Of a DNA stretch of 64,000 bases, positions 1 through 12,218 are shown one piece after another (the stretch's first letter is position 1; each line of letters opens with the position of its first letter). The stretch is from Orbilia blumenaviensis (Eukaryota; Ascomycota; Orbiliomycetes; Orbiliales; Orbiliaceae). The notes under the pieces are model-generated. The model did not search any database. It was not told the DNA's origin and saw only the letters and a list, made by a program, of their open reading frames with translations. A program made the position numbers and the translations under genes. The stretch covers positions 558,001 to 622,000 of the forward strand of contig JAVHNS010000001.1 of the NCBI GenBank assembly GCA_036872755.1. Direction: 5' to 3'.

Positions 1-3000
1 TTTTATACGGTTGGGTATATATATTGTTATGCTTTTACAAATATCTTGTACAGCTCTTTTTTCCTTTGTCTTTTCATATCGATATCATCATCATCATCAT
101 CATGTTCTTTCCTTTTCTTCAACTGAAAGAATCTTTGTTTCTCATTTTTAATCGGGAAGGGAGTTCTGGAGTTTATTTACGGGCTTGTTACCACCAACCT
201 AACTTACAGCTACAGCTATTACTACCGCTTGGATGAACGGACGAACATTTAAACTATACGGAACTCTCCTTTCATTACAGAATTGGTTTCCTTACTACTA
301 TTGCTGTCACTACTACTGCTGCTGTTTTGATCATACTATTATTGTTAAGGCCGATTTGTTATCTATTTTATTGATATTTTTTCCTATTTTTTCCTTATTA
401 AGCTTTTTTCTTCGGCTCTAGCCAAACATGTGGATATCGATATCATGATTGCATCATTTATCTGTTCAATATTGCAATGGCTTTTTCAGCAAAAGAAAGA
501 AACCCCTCTCATAAGAATCAGATTTTTCTCGAATTGGATATCCCCAGCATTATTTTTCCGGGCCTCGTTTATCTCTCTATCCATAATATTTCGTTTTAGT
601 GTGTACATAAACCAGGCATCAATCGAAAAGAAAAAAATTCGCGGGCCACCAAAATACACCACCAAACGTAAAAGTAAAGTTGAAGCTAGTAGCTTAGTAT
701 CATATGACGTTGTCCTCATTATCGTATCAGTAAAAACCAGCCAAACGGTTGGTTTTACTTTTTTTTTGTTCCTTCCCCCATTCTTCACCTTCGCTTCCGT
801 AATTAATACGCGGTAGGAAGAAGGTCCCGGCATGAAACGTATATATTACCAAAACGCCTTCCCTTAGAGTTTGATATATCTAACGCTCTTTGTTGCGAAA
901 CAGGAATCCTTGGTGCCGTCTCGTGGCTCCCTTGAAGACCTGAAAATGATGCAATAGCCATGCCATAAGGCTTCTTGTGGAACCGATACTGGCGCTTTTT
1001 CTTCCACTCTCTCTGTGGTAGTGGATCGATAGGCAGAAGTCCCCTCCATGCGACGAAGGATTTCGCTCTCGGGCTAATAAATCATACTTACTTGTCCTCA
1101 TAGATCCAGTGCCCTCAGACCGCACGGCGCCCTCCGTATATTGGGTCCATACTTGATACAGGTCTGATATCCTAATCCATCTAAAAAGGGGAGCCATGCG
1201 GCGAACTCCAAGCTTTTTCTTCTCGTTTAAAACTGCATTTCACCAACTACGGAAGGAAAGATAGAGCGTTTAGAAAAAATAAAAAATTGGGGAAACGGGT
1301 CAAAAAAAAGTAACTTCTAAACAATTCTGAGACAGTATCGTTATAACATTCCATTAATCCCTTGTTTACCCCCGTTAAGCCTTACCGACTATTACTTCCA
1401 TCCGACGGACACACCTCCTTCGATCCGGCAACAAAAAGAGGCCGATAATGTACCGGGCTACTACTTGACTCGCGCCGCATACGCATATGTATCACGGTAA
1501 TTCAAATTCACTCTTTCGGCTTCCTTAGAGAGCTTTTGGCCAGCCCGAAAGCGGGATAAAAAATGCTCGTCTCCTCAGCAAGGGCTTATAGGTTCAAAAG
1601 CAAGGGGGAGACTTATGTGTCTTCCTGTTAATAATATTAATGTTATTTGCTTTAACACTTACTTTACAGCTACATGCTACAGCAATTAGCCACTTGCCAC
1701 AATATGCTCACATGCTCTTTTACTGCTCTTCCCATATGGGATGGTTGGTATATCGACAATCCAGTGAAGTCACTATTACGGAATATGGCATATAATACTG
1801 GTACGCTTGTCTGATCAGGTTACATGAGAGATACGAATACTTGACATTTTGCCATTTCATCCTTCAGCTTCGAATTCTCGCCACCGGCTCTTCGTTTCCG
1901 AGGACCCTATTACGAAAAGAGCCTTTTTCTTTCTTTCTTTTACTCCAGGCGTGCATGGAAGACCCATAGAGCGTGCATATTCGTGTATGCCCATTGGACG
2001 TTCTAGATCGTCGATTTGATGGAAAAAGTTACTTGCGCGCGCAGGTGCTGCGATGATATTCCTGCAGAAAGTGAAAAGACAGATGGGTAAAAATGGCCGA
2101 TATCCAAGGAAATTCTGCACCCCCCGTCTAGCTCCAGCTCTGGCCTCTTCTCTTTCGGTCTCTTGCGCATGTGGATTTTCGTAGCTGGGTCTGGGTATTT
2201 CATTTTCCCTATTCTTTTCATCTCCTCGGCATGATAAGCATCCTTTCAGATTTCTAATTACCATTTTTTCTCCACCCTCCAGTATTGCTAATCTTGTGAA
2301 TGTAGATTCAGATCTCCTCTTTTTGTCGTCGATCAAGGCCTCCATTCCCCCCTTCTCCACTTCCTGCAACTGCAAGTGATAGCTTTGACACCCCCCTAGA
2401 CGAGAAACAAAGCTAGACGAGAAAAAACGAAAAAAAAATGTTGAGATGCGGACTGTTATTTCTTGTCAGATATATACATGGGTGTTCGAATCTTTGCCTC
2501 GCACACCATTGGAAAAAAGTCCCCCCAGAGCCAGCTGAACACTCTGGGGAAGGAACATATATGGAGGTTCTTATAAGCGCCGGAAATCGCTCCCTCCAAT
2601 CGCGACCTTCCATTTGCCTGGGAAAAAACCGCCCCCTACCCCCTCTCGTCCCCGGAGGACGACGAGCTCTTTTTTCCCACTTCCCCAGAACAAGAATGCG
2701 ATGCAACCAAGGGGAATAATGCAGGACAGCTATATATGTACAGCGAAGATCATTATAAGAAAACGGAAATATAATGTGCTGGCTAGTATAACAGATAACG
2801 AAGGGTCCAAAGGGGTGGCCTCGACTGCAACAACGACAAGGGCATAAAACCCAATATCGTACGAGGAGCACAAACAAGAGAAAGAAGAGCCGGAGAGGAA
2901 TCTGGATAAACGTAACGGAAAATCAAGCATCCGCAAAGTAGGAACTTTTTTGCATAACGAATTCAGAACAGACATGCAGATGAAAACCAATCGCTTCTTT

Positions 3001-3659
3001 TCACCCCCCCTGGAGGAAAAGAGTCGGTTGTAAAAATGCGAAAGCAAAAATGCGATGTGGGTATCTTTCATAACTAAAAATATGACCGAGGTAAAAAAAA
3101 AAAAAAAAAAAAAAAAGTTTTGGAAAAGAAAAAGAGAGGAGGAGGAAGAAGGGAACCCCGACCATGCGGCAGAGTTCTGTTACTTTCCTCTACCTGTTTC
3201 CCTTCCTCCTTCTCCCGTTAAACCATGACAATTTTCACACATGAACATCTTTTTTTCCCACACCTGCCAAAAATAACAGGGAGAAAATAGGATCAAGACA
3301 ACATAGATTTCCCCCCTTCGTCCCCGGAGAGAACGACGTCTTCCCAGAGGATTAAGAGATGCAGGGGAGGACGTGACCACCGCCACACTCATGGGGGTAC
3401 CACCTAACCATGTCTCTCATCCACTGTGCTCTCCTATGGGACTCGGAGAACTGCGCGTTTTCGAGTTCCTTCTCGTAGCCGACACCGTAGTTCTTTATCG
3501 TAGCGAATCGCTCGTCGGATTTTCGTCGACGGACGACTTCGGATATCAGGGCAGTCTCGAAATTATTTGATGGGGCTAAGAAACGAAAAAAAGATATTGT
3601 AATTAGAATATTGTGTTCGAATGTGCTTCGGGGTTCTTTCGATCGCGACCCTTCTTCTT
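1..3659. other. gene-poor leading segment
   Basis: No coding region can be supported here. Open frames are short and compositionally biased, and none shows a recognisable motif or a plausible chain of exons. The stretch holds pyrimidine-rich tracts, a poly-A run at about 3091-3116 and C-rich runs near 2510-2660. It may contain untranslated parts of genes outside the window or of the minus-strand gene that ends at 3660. Confidence 0.5.
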
Positions 3660-4484
3660 TTATGCAAAACTTCGGCAGGATATTGTAGATTGGTAAGACG
3701 TACTGTAAGCAAACTGAACCCAGTCTTCGATGGATCCTTCTTCAATTGCTTCCTCGTCATCTGAATCTTCAGAATCTTCCATAACTTCATCTTCATCAAC
3801 TTTCTTCTTCAGGTCGTTTTGGACAAAACACCCCCTTCTTCTCCTCGTCGTTGTAGTATTCCCCTTTGCTGCTGGCACTTGGATCGGTAACGACCTAGCC
3901 ATTTTAGAGATCCCAGTTTCTTCGTGTTCGCATCCGCAGTCATCGCATCCGCAGTCGCTGTCCGGGTAAAATACCGGACTTTCGTACCCGCTCAGCGCAG
4001 AACTACCACTGCTGCTTCCACTGCTCGAGTAGTTCTCATATGTTCTTGTTCTCCTCAACGGCGAGTGAAAGAACACCTCAGAAGAGGTACTACCCCTCCT
4101 ACTTGCCGTGTTCATTGAATGGGCGTATTCGTAGTTCGGCAGTTTGATGTCTGCGTCTTCAACGCCGTGTGTTTGTAAACGAGCGAGCGAGATCGATGGA
4201 CGACGGGATGTATCGGCTGCAGTTGGGATATCTAAGTGAATTGGTGCAATAACGGCGGCTGTGTGATCGTTATCTTTATCGTTATCGTAATCTGCGGGGA
4301 CCTCTTTTTGGGAAATAGTAATTGTCTCGTAAACGTTGGCGGGGAGGAACCAAGAGGAATCTGGGGTATCAATGTCTGATAGATCTTCCTCAATGATAAG
4401 GGCAGAGATACGACGGGGAGGTAGGCCGTGAGTGTTCACTGTAGGCCTGAGGGGTGGGGATTGGAGGTAAGCTTTAATTGGCAT
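3660..4484 (-). CDS. acidic, serine-rich orphan protein with CGC-x2-CGC cluster
   Basis: Single-exon frame of 274 codons with an ATG and no internal stop. I do not recognise the family. Visible features are a serine-rich stretch (about residues 152-169), a paired cysteine motif CGCDDCGC at residues 178-185 followed by HEE, a basic patch TTTRRRRGC near 211-219, and a strongly acidic tail (about 229-253, mostly D and E). There is no signal peptide and no membrane segment. Codon third positions vary as in real genes, and the arginine- and serine-rich patches near residues 93-100 and 128-146 look like phosphorylation targets. The cysteine pair could bind a metal ion, but that is inference. The upstream 3.4 kb holds no other supported gene. 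A short first or last exon cannot be excluded. Confidence 0.6.
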   Translation of the reverse strand: MPIKAYLQSPPLRPTVNTHGLPPRRISALIIEEDLSDIDTPDSSWFLPANVYETITISQKEVPADYDNDKDNDHTAAVIAPIHLDIPTAADTSRRPSISLARLQTHGVEDADIKLPNYEYAHSMNTASRRGSTSSEVFFHSPLRRTRTYENYSSSGSSSGSSALSGYESPVFYPDSDCGCDDCGCEHEETGISKMARSLPIQVPAAKGNTTTTRRRRGCFVQNDLKKKVDEDEVMEDSEDSDDEEAIEEGSIEDWVQFAYSTSYQSTISCRSFA

Positions 4485-7400
4485 TTATGATGATGTTGAA
4501 GAGTAAACACTATATTTACTCGTAGACGGTATGTAATTTTATGTGGAGGTTATATTGATACAGTATTGGGTAACTGTATGAAAGAGGTATAGTCTTGGAT
4601 ATACAAGTTAGTATATCTGAAAGATAAGTTCTGTGTATATGGGGTGACTTGTGTAGTCGAATTAGGCTTTGGATGTATAATATGCACTGAAATGCTTAAG
4701 GCTGTGCCTGGCGGTGTACAGCCTTATATACAGAACCAAGGAATACAAGGTATCAGACCACAATCGGGACTGACCACGGGGTTCCAGACTATACTAGAGC
4801 TCATAGTAGTTTACAACCCGGGGACTGTCCAGCTGGCACCCCTCCCCCTCCCCCCTACGCCGTTCGGGGAAATATGGAGTATAACGATGTCATAAATCTT
4901 GAGACTAGAATCATGTCATGGCGAGGTCATGCATGTGCCCGTCAGAGTGCTTCTAACTTTCCCCAAAATCCCCCCGACCTTTCTCGGGTATCAGGCTGGT
5001 TCTGACGACAGTGGGAACGGGAACTAAGACCTCTGATTCAGCAAGATCCATGAATGTTCCATTGTTCTTTACCCTTTTGATGAAGATATTAGGGCTTCGC
5101 ATAGTTTTCCGAAGAGTATTATCGGGTTGAATCGCGACAAGAGAAGTTTCGTTGTATAATTTGCAGGGTGCGCAGACCACAGGTCAAGGTGGCCTGATAA
5201 GTCGACATGCGAGATCTATACAAGGATTAAACGGAAGGGAAGCCAAAAACAAAAAACTAGCCTATCGCGAATCGACGCGCGCATCTACCTGGAAAGCCTT
5301 TAAGATCGGATAGGTCACAGATCGGGATTATACGAAAGTTTAGTGGGTGTCGGATGGTTCCGCCTGCAACAGTGCGCTAGGATTTGGAGGTTTGCCCATT
5401 GTGGTGTGATATTTTGGGGCTAAGTGCGAGTGGCGTGATAAATTTTGCGTTGTCTGCAACAGTGGAGGTTGCAGCTGTGGACAACGTACGATTCCATACG
5501 AGCGAGACATATATATCGGAACTCCCTTCCCGCCCTAGCTTGTACAAAAGTTTCGATAGGGGGGCTTCTTACATGATAAGTGCTATACGTCTCATGATCA
5601 CGACGAAATTTTACTTTTTGATACCCTTTCGTCGCTTTCTATAACCCATAACGGGGTTCTACCCTCTGCCGCGGTGGATTCATCCGTTATCTGAAGCCCA
5701 TGAGGCGCTGGGCATGGCATCTGCCTAAGTTTCCTAGTTCAAGATATTTTTTTCTTAGGAGAGAGTCATCATGATCAGATGTCGTCCGACATGAGAAAAC
5801 AATTTCGAATGGAATAATTGAGAAAGATGTTACGTACCAACCGCCTCGACGGGTTCCGACATTGCGAGTAGAATTCAATCAATTGCATCATCTGCATCTT
5901 AGAGCTCGATAGACTTTTTTTTTTTTTTTTTTGTCTCCCTTAGCTTTGTTATGAGCTGTCAAAAAAAATTTATCAGATGCAGATGTCACGGTATCCAACT
6001 CGACTCGAACCCGAACCCGAACTCGAATTCGTCCCGATCCGACCTGCCTGCCTGCCTGTCGTGATAGAACAGAACAGCCGACATTGAACACGGAGGGAGC
6101 TCGGAATGTTTTGTACACCCAGGGGAATCAGAATTAATCCTAAGATGCCTACATGCCGGATCCAACCTGTCAATCTCTGCTGTTGCAGATAGACAGAAGG
6201 GGGAAACCTGGGTTATCCAACCACAGTCACCTTACACAACTGTTAAAGTCGGTACCACGGTTAGCATAAGCCTGCAGTGCAATCTCCTTCCAGACCAGCA
6301 ATCCTTTCTCAGTATTTGGAAAAAATGGAAAGATCCAGGCAAGGAGGTTCTAAGAGGGGGCGGGGTAAAGGGGAACCTACTTGGCCATGACCAAGGAATA
6401 GGAGTTTTACAAGCTCTGGTGTAGCGGACGGATTGGATTATCGTTACACAGAGAGGAGCCTGTTACACGAAGGGGTTTGCCGTTGTCGCTCAGCTCAGGG
6501 TCCATCCTGGCTCTGGGCTTTCGGTTGGCGGATGATTGACGTTGCTGACAGCCATTTGTGTTGCCGTGTCGTTGATCCAACAGGGCCCAACTCAGCTCAG
6601 CTTGGTCTTATGGGCAGGCTGTGTTTGAACTTAGCTGAGGTCGAAGGAGATTCAAAATATGGCTAGTTGGCGATTCCTTTGCTCAATTGCTGCATCCTAA
6701 ACTTCCATTTTTTTTCCTGTCTGATATATAGTGAAGATTGAGAAGGAAGAAAGGGCGGCTTTTCGAGTGTCCGAGTTTCACCCGATGAGCAGTGACATCA
6801 TAACATCGATAATCGCATGCTTCAAAGGCCTAAAGCGCAAAGAAGAATGTTGCTTATCGTTCGAGAATCTTGAGAAACTGGAGCTCGAGTCAGTGCGGTG
6901 AGAATTGTCTGCTCCAGCGACGTTCCGAAGAGCGCTGCAGCATTTCGGCGGTTCCCTGACCAAAAGTCAAACCACCCGAAGCGCCTACCTTCCCCATCCA
7001 AAAGAATACTTGAGTTGAGCTATCACCGACGAAGGAATGCCGACAAACAAATTGAAAAAAAAAAAAAAAAAAAACCTTTAGAACTGAAGATCCCCCCAAG
7101 CCAAGAAGCGGAGGCAGCAGTTCCTGTGACCCCCCCTTCTTAAATACCTATAAAAAAAAACCTCCAAAAGTTTGCTTAATTCCTGCTCTCGCTTTCGATT
7201 GCAACCTTTGGCTGTACCGTGATAGTTCTGTGATCGAGCTTTCGCATAACACCACACATACATGATCCCTGCTCCGAAAAAGCTCCAACCCCGCAAATCC
7301 CCTGCACCTCTGATAACACCTCCACAGAAACACATTTAGCCCGTCACACCATGTGATACCCCAACCTTTACAATTATTCAACCGTTGGTGAACCACAATT

Positions 7401-7933
7401 CAGAGAATCCGGGAAGATGCCTAGGCAAAACAGTAGTTCTCGCACCTAGCTTGAATTAATTTGTCGCGAGTAGTGCGGAAACCTGCATGATCAGTCCTGT
7501 AGCTATTGCAATTGATAGGCTGCTTGATTGGGTATGGATTGAAAGCAGGAAAATAGACTTGCAGCAACATGCAATGAGAGGAGGCAGTCGTGATCACTTG
7601 CGCGACCCTCCAACATATATTTGATCTAGTAGCTCACCGCATGCGGGGAACTTGTACTTGCGGGTTTCTCCTTCCCTCTACTATTCCCTTCCCACCTATC
7701 CTTCATTCCAGGACTTCCACTATATCAACCCTAGGATCCCGTTCTCAGCTCATACTAACGAAAACGTCAAATCAAAGCGTATAATAAATACTTCGACATT
7801 CGAAAATTCTCTAATATTAATCTTAATACTTATTTTCCATCATCAGAGCTCCATTTCCGACAAAAAAATCCAATATTCAGATACTCTCTATTTTATCTAT
7901 ACGGAAAACCAAGCTCTTCGCCAAAAATCCAAC
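4485..7933. other. intergenic, no supported gene
   Basis: No exon chain is supported on either strand. There are poly-A/poly-T runs near 5913-5932 and 7057-7074, and a short tandem of TCGAACCCG-like units around 6001-6030 (clusters of cgaactcgaacccgaac). The frames of 60-85 codons here lack motifs. Confidence 0.45.
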
Positions 7934-8353
7934 ATGACAATGTTTTACATGCCAAAAACTACAACTCCCCGCAGGTTATCTCTAAAATCGAAATCCGGCC
8001 AATCACCGACCAGGACATTTCAATCAACAAGCAAGCGAGTTTTTGACTGCATGATTCAGTCCCTCGCTACAATATCGCTTGCATATGGTCACTATCCTGT
8101 AATGCCACCTTGCCAGCATCAACACCAGAATCAACCTGTAAGACCGAATACTTCTTGCAGCGTACATTCCGTTCCCGACAGAATCGCAAGAAATCATAAT
8201 GCTAGAGAACGAAAAAAGGGTGAATTAGTAGCATCCGAAAAAAGTCGACCAAAATCCGAAATGATCTACATCAGGCGCAACGATTTTCAAGATTCGATAG
8301 ATTCACTAGTAGATATGGGATACGAAGGAGTCCAAGTTAGAGAATTCCTTTGA
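7934..8353 (+). CDS. small basic orphan protein
   Basis: A 139-codon frame. The same frame is open further upstream, but I chose the ATG at 7934 because the preceding part is AT-rich and leader-like (repeated leucine/isoleucine codons). The product is basic, with a serine/threonine/arginine-rich N-terminus (residues 10-35), a histidine/glutamine patch (HQHQNQ, about residues 62-67) and a short C-terminal helix-like stretch (SIDSLVDMGYEGVQV). No domain is recognised and no signal peptide is convincing. It lies alone between empty DNA and the convergent lactate dehydrogenase gene. It could be a lineage-specific gene or a chance frame; codon bias is only moderately gene-like. Confidence 0.4.
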   Translation: MTMFYMPKTTTPRRLSLKSKSGQSPTRTFQSTSKRVFDCMIQSLATISLAYGHYPVMPPCQHQHQNQPVRPNTSCSVHSVPDRIARNHNARERKKGELVASEKSRPKSEMIYIRRNDFQDSIDSLVDMGYEGVQVREFL

Positions 8354-8772
8354 AAGGAACATTCTCTAGTATTTTTCCTTTGAGTGGTACATTATTTTTC
8401 CTTTTCTGTACACTAGTCTATTATCGCGAGTAGAGAGAAGGAACGAGCGAAGGAAAAGCACGGAGCAGTGAACGGAGAAAAAAACTTAATATCTAAAGAA
8501 TGAACCCAACAGCCAATTACAATTGGGGATTAACGTATCCGAGAATCAAGACCACCAGGTATGAAGAAGAAAAACACTCCAAAAAGCTATGACGAACAGA
8601 AAAACAAACGCTCTATCCTGGTGGGCCAATTACTAATGCTCGAGCTCTAGTCCGCTGTAATCGCAAGAACGGATGAACAAGCAGTCTACAAAGGAAGAAC
8701 CTCCAACAACTGAAAACTTACGCCACACATCCATTACAACAAATCTACCTTCAACTTCCCCTGGGTTCCATC

Positions 8773-9907
8773 TTAAAACTTCGCGATTTGCTCCCTCAAT
8801 GTTGCCGCTGAAGTCTCAATATTTTCCCTCTCCTTATCATTAAGAGGAAGTGGAATTTGAGCGAGAACTCCATTCCGACCAACAACAGCTGGCAAGCTGA
8901 TACAACACTGGTACTCCTCATGCCAGCAGCTGAGAGGGTAGACGGGACGTTGATCGAAGAGGATGGCTTCGCAGATATTGGCGGCAGTAGCGCCGATACC
9001 GTACGAGGTGAAGCCTTTCGCTTTAATTATTGCGTTAGCTTTCCCCGAAACCAGCTTGCCAATCTGGACTTTCTCTTCGTCTGAGATATCATCAATGAGA
9101 GAGATATGGGCACCGGAAACGGTAGCGGAGGACCAGGCGACCTAGATTTAACAAGACCAGGTTAATAAAAATGGTTCTCTTGATAACATGTTGACTACCA
9201 ATTGTAATATCTGAAAACGAGATCCGCAAAAACAGAAGAAAGACAGCAGTGAGACTTACACATTGAGAGTCACCGTGTTCACCAATAACGTAAGCATTGA
9301 TCGAATTATCCGAAATCTGATTTTTGAAACAATGAAAGTTAGTACTCCCGGTCAGGCTCTAAAATGGGTCTGATTGGACCAAGGGCGGATAGATCCGCGG
9401 AAAACCATAGCTTACATTCAATCTCTGAGCAAGAAGCCCACGAAGACGGATGGAATCCAACAAGGTTCCAGATCCCAGAACCTGGTTCTTGGGAAGTCCA
9501 CTCATCTGCTGGGTGAAGTGGGTCAAGACATCCACGGGATTCGCAACCAGCAAGATGATGGCTAGTGGGTTGATAGGCTGCAAACCCTTGAGAACGCTTC
9601 CGAGGACCTTGTAATTCTTCTCGATCAGGTCCAACCGAGTCTCGCCGGGCTTTTGCTTGGCACCGGCCGTGATGACGATAATATCCGACTGTCCGGCCTC
9701 CTGGGGAGTGGCGTACTTGATACGGACGTTGGTGAGGTATGTGGCGTCCTGTAGATCTTGGACCTGGGCTTTGCAGAGGTCCTCGGCGATATCGACGAGG
9801 CGGACTTCCGCACAGACGCGACGGAGCATTAAGGTGTGGGCAATTGTGCATCCCACGGACCCTGCGCCGATGATAGCGACGCTGGTATAGCTGTTTGTAG
9901 TCGCCAT
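8773..9907 (-). CDS. L-lactate dehydrogenase (NAD-dependent)
   Basis: Three exons: 9907-9416, 9316-9260 and 9141-8773, both introns in phase 0, giving 305 residues. The N-terminus has the Rossmann motif GAGSVG and an Asp after beta-2 (LVDI) that selects NAD. The substrate loop reads AGAKQKPGETR; glutamine at that loop position is the lactate dehydrogenase signature, where malate dehydrogenases have arginine. The catalytic His motif GEHGDS sits at the end of the short second exon, and the substrate-binding Arg is in LLDSIRLR. The length is close to the usual 310-330. The enzyme interconverts pyruvate and L-lactate in the cytosol and regenerates NAD during oxygen limitation. No mitochondrial or peroxisomal signal is seen. 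A TATA-rich stretch lies 35-55 bp before the ATG. Convergent with the small orphan at 7934-8353. Confidence 0.93.
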
Positions 9908-9940
9908 TTCGAGTGTTTTTCTTTTGTTTTTTTTTGGAGG

Positions 9941-9963
9941 GGTATATATAAGTGTATATATCC
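9941..9963 (-). promoter_or_regulatory. TATA-like element of the lactate dehydrogenase gene
   Basis: Two TATATA cores (tatatata and tatatat) separated by agtg lie 35-55 bp upstream of the lactate dehydrogenase start codon on the minus strand. Position and sequence fit a core promoter, though AT-rich microsatellites are common in this genome. Confidence 0.35.
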
Positions 9964-12060
9964 GGTGAGTGCGAACTTCGAATTTTTTCTGTCTTCTCCT
10001 CCGGTTGCAGAGAAATACTATACTCTGGTACTAGTATTTTCTACTGAAGTGGCTTTGATTATAATTTTCTGATGGTATCCGTTTGGTTCAGAGAACGACT
10101 GGCTGTAATTGATATGATGCTGATGTTGATGCTGATGAGAATGATAGCGATTGAAGTTGGTGAGGTTTTATGTCTGGGAGGGGTTAACGTTAACGGGGTT
10201 CCAACCATCCAAATCAGCCAAAAAAGGACCTTCCAAAGAGGAGCCGCCTAAAACAAAGACCTAGCCGGTTTACTTACAATTCAACTTCAGGTGAGACGAT
10301 CTGCGGTTTGTGTGTTGATCTGTAGACGACATGCAACGCAAGGAATGCTGTTTGGTGCAATGCAACGGCGTTGCTTCCCAGTTGCTTTTATATGCGAAAT
10401 GGAATGGCAACTGAAGATGAACTGACCGGTACTGGCTGATAGTATTATCAGACTAGATGGCCTCATTCGAGCTCCTCGATATCCTAATCATCATCATCCT
10501 GGCTCTTGGAGTTGAGCCTTCCAAGACTCCTTTCTCTCGGAGCGTCGTCGGATAATCTTACTGCCTTGTGGCGGGCGTGCATGGCATTCCACGATGTTCC
10601 CAAATTTGGCCTGAATTGCATTTTCACAAATTTTAAAACTTGGACTCATCACCGAGTCGAACCATATTCATGACAAGACGGCATCACGAAAGCGGCTCCG
10701 ATCATTGCATTCGCCAGATGCAACATGCTAAAACAAAAATCTATAAACGGATCCACCGAAATGAATCCTCTAGAGATAAAAAAATTTCCGCTGATTACGA
10801 TACCCAAACTCGGGCTATGGTGCCAGCTGCCTTGACGCAGGACCAACCAAGCCCAAGGAGCTGGCCAAAGCTCAGGATCCATGGCCCAGGACAAGGTAGG
10901 ATCAGATTCGATCTCATGTGAATCTCGAGACTGTATCGTTATACCGCTTCTAGGCTGGCGTCATTCTTCGCCAGCGATTTGCGCGGTATGGCAGAAGACA
11001 TCAGCTCCATCGCCAGCTATTTCCTCGCACATGCGCCTATCGACAGGTTGCGGTTCGCTGTCCCTGCACGAGAAACCAGGTTCCAAGATAGCTCCGGCGC
11101 CACAAAACCGTCCTGAGGGTGTCTCTCGGTAAGGTGGGGGTTCCGGCCAGCAGGGTGGACCCAAAACCACGCAGACCCTGGTCGCAGTTTTCCCAAGGAT
11201 GCTACCGAAAGCAGTGAGGTCATGCAGAAGTGGCCTGACCATCGTCCGACAGTCGACTTTTGTTGCTGCAAAATTTTCAACCTTTGTTAGCGAACAAGCA
11301 AAAACACACCACACCAAAGCTAAATTTGGCGAACAAACGGGGCCCAGACCGGGGAGGCTGGTGTCCCACGTCTTGGGAAGTTTTCCTCGGAATGAACCGC
11401 CCGAGTTGGGTCGTGCACCCCATGCTGCGCAGGGCAGGAAGGTTTCGGGACGCTAATGCACGGGTAGCATGATATTCTACGATTCGCGAAACCGTTTTGC
11501 GAGGGCGGTTATCAAGCCTTGACCAAATGCAGGGCCCAACAGCGACAATCACCTGAGTGACAACGATACGCTGCCTTTCCTGCGATTCTGGTAGCATTCT
11601 CTTTTAACCCGGCGGAGCCCGTTGTGTGAGCAGGATTTTGCTCGCCATCTTTCTCCCCTTGCAAAAAATATGTAGCTGCCACGACCGCCAATCTGTTAAT
11701 CGGTCCTTATCTTGCAGAAAAAAATTGCTTGGAAACCTAGGGTGTATGGTGCCATATGGTAATTGTTGGGAGAACTGGAGCTGGAAGGGGCTGGCGCTCG
11801 ACGTTCTAGACGTCAGGATACGAGTGTCACGGAATTCTACGAATCCGGGTCCGACGTTTTACTGCATGGAGCTCTGGCTCGCGGCTGGATATCCTTCTCC
11901 GGAATAATCAGGCAGCTCGCAGCAGCTAGCAGCTTACTTTGCCGTGCCGTGACAGATCGTCACAAAAAAAAATAATTCACCGCATACTATCACAGTTGCA
12001 ACCGTTTATTTTTTCCTGCATCGATAACTTATATCACGGGATTGGCAGATGGCTTCCCCG
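9964..12060. other. intergenic between lactate dehydrogenase and MFS permease
   Basis: Divergent promoter interval of about 2.3 kb between the two start codons. Part of it (10.6-11.9 kb) is less AT-rich than its surroundings and holds several frames of 80-118 codons on both strands, but none shows a family motif, splice structure or consistent codon bias. No gene is called. Confidence 0.4.
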
Positions 12061-12068
12061 TATATAAG
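12061..12068 (+). promoter_or_regulatory. TATA box of the MFS permease gene
   Basis: The sequence tatataag lies about 150 bp upstream of the permease ATG, in a GC-mixed context rather than a microsatellite. The following leader includes a pyrimidine-rich, CA-rich segment typical of fungal transcription starts. Confidence 0.5.
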
Positions 12069-12218
12069 GACGATTGGGTCCCCGCCAAGAATGTATCTTC
12101 TACCACCACTGCAGAACAGCAATCGAATAACAGCTTTGTTATACATTCCAATCTAAACTTTTACAATTTCATCTTTGGTTGAGTCCATTTGGACGAAACG
12201 AGAAAAAAACTTACCACA

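Noticed and set aside
10640..11907. Cluster of 80-118 codon frames on both strands
   Set aside because: No motif, no splice chain, and overlapping frames on both strands. More likely less AT-rich intergenic DNA.
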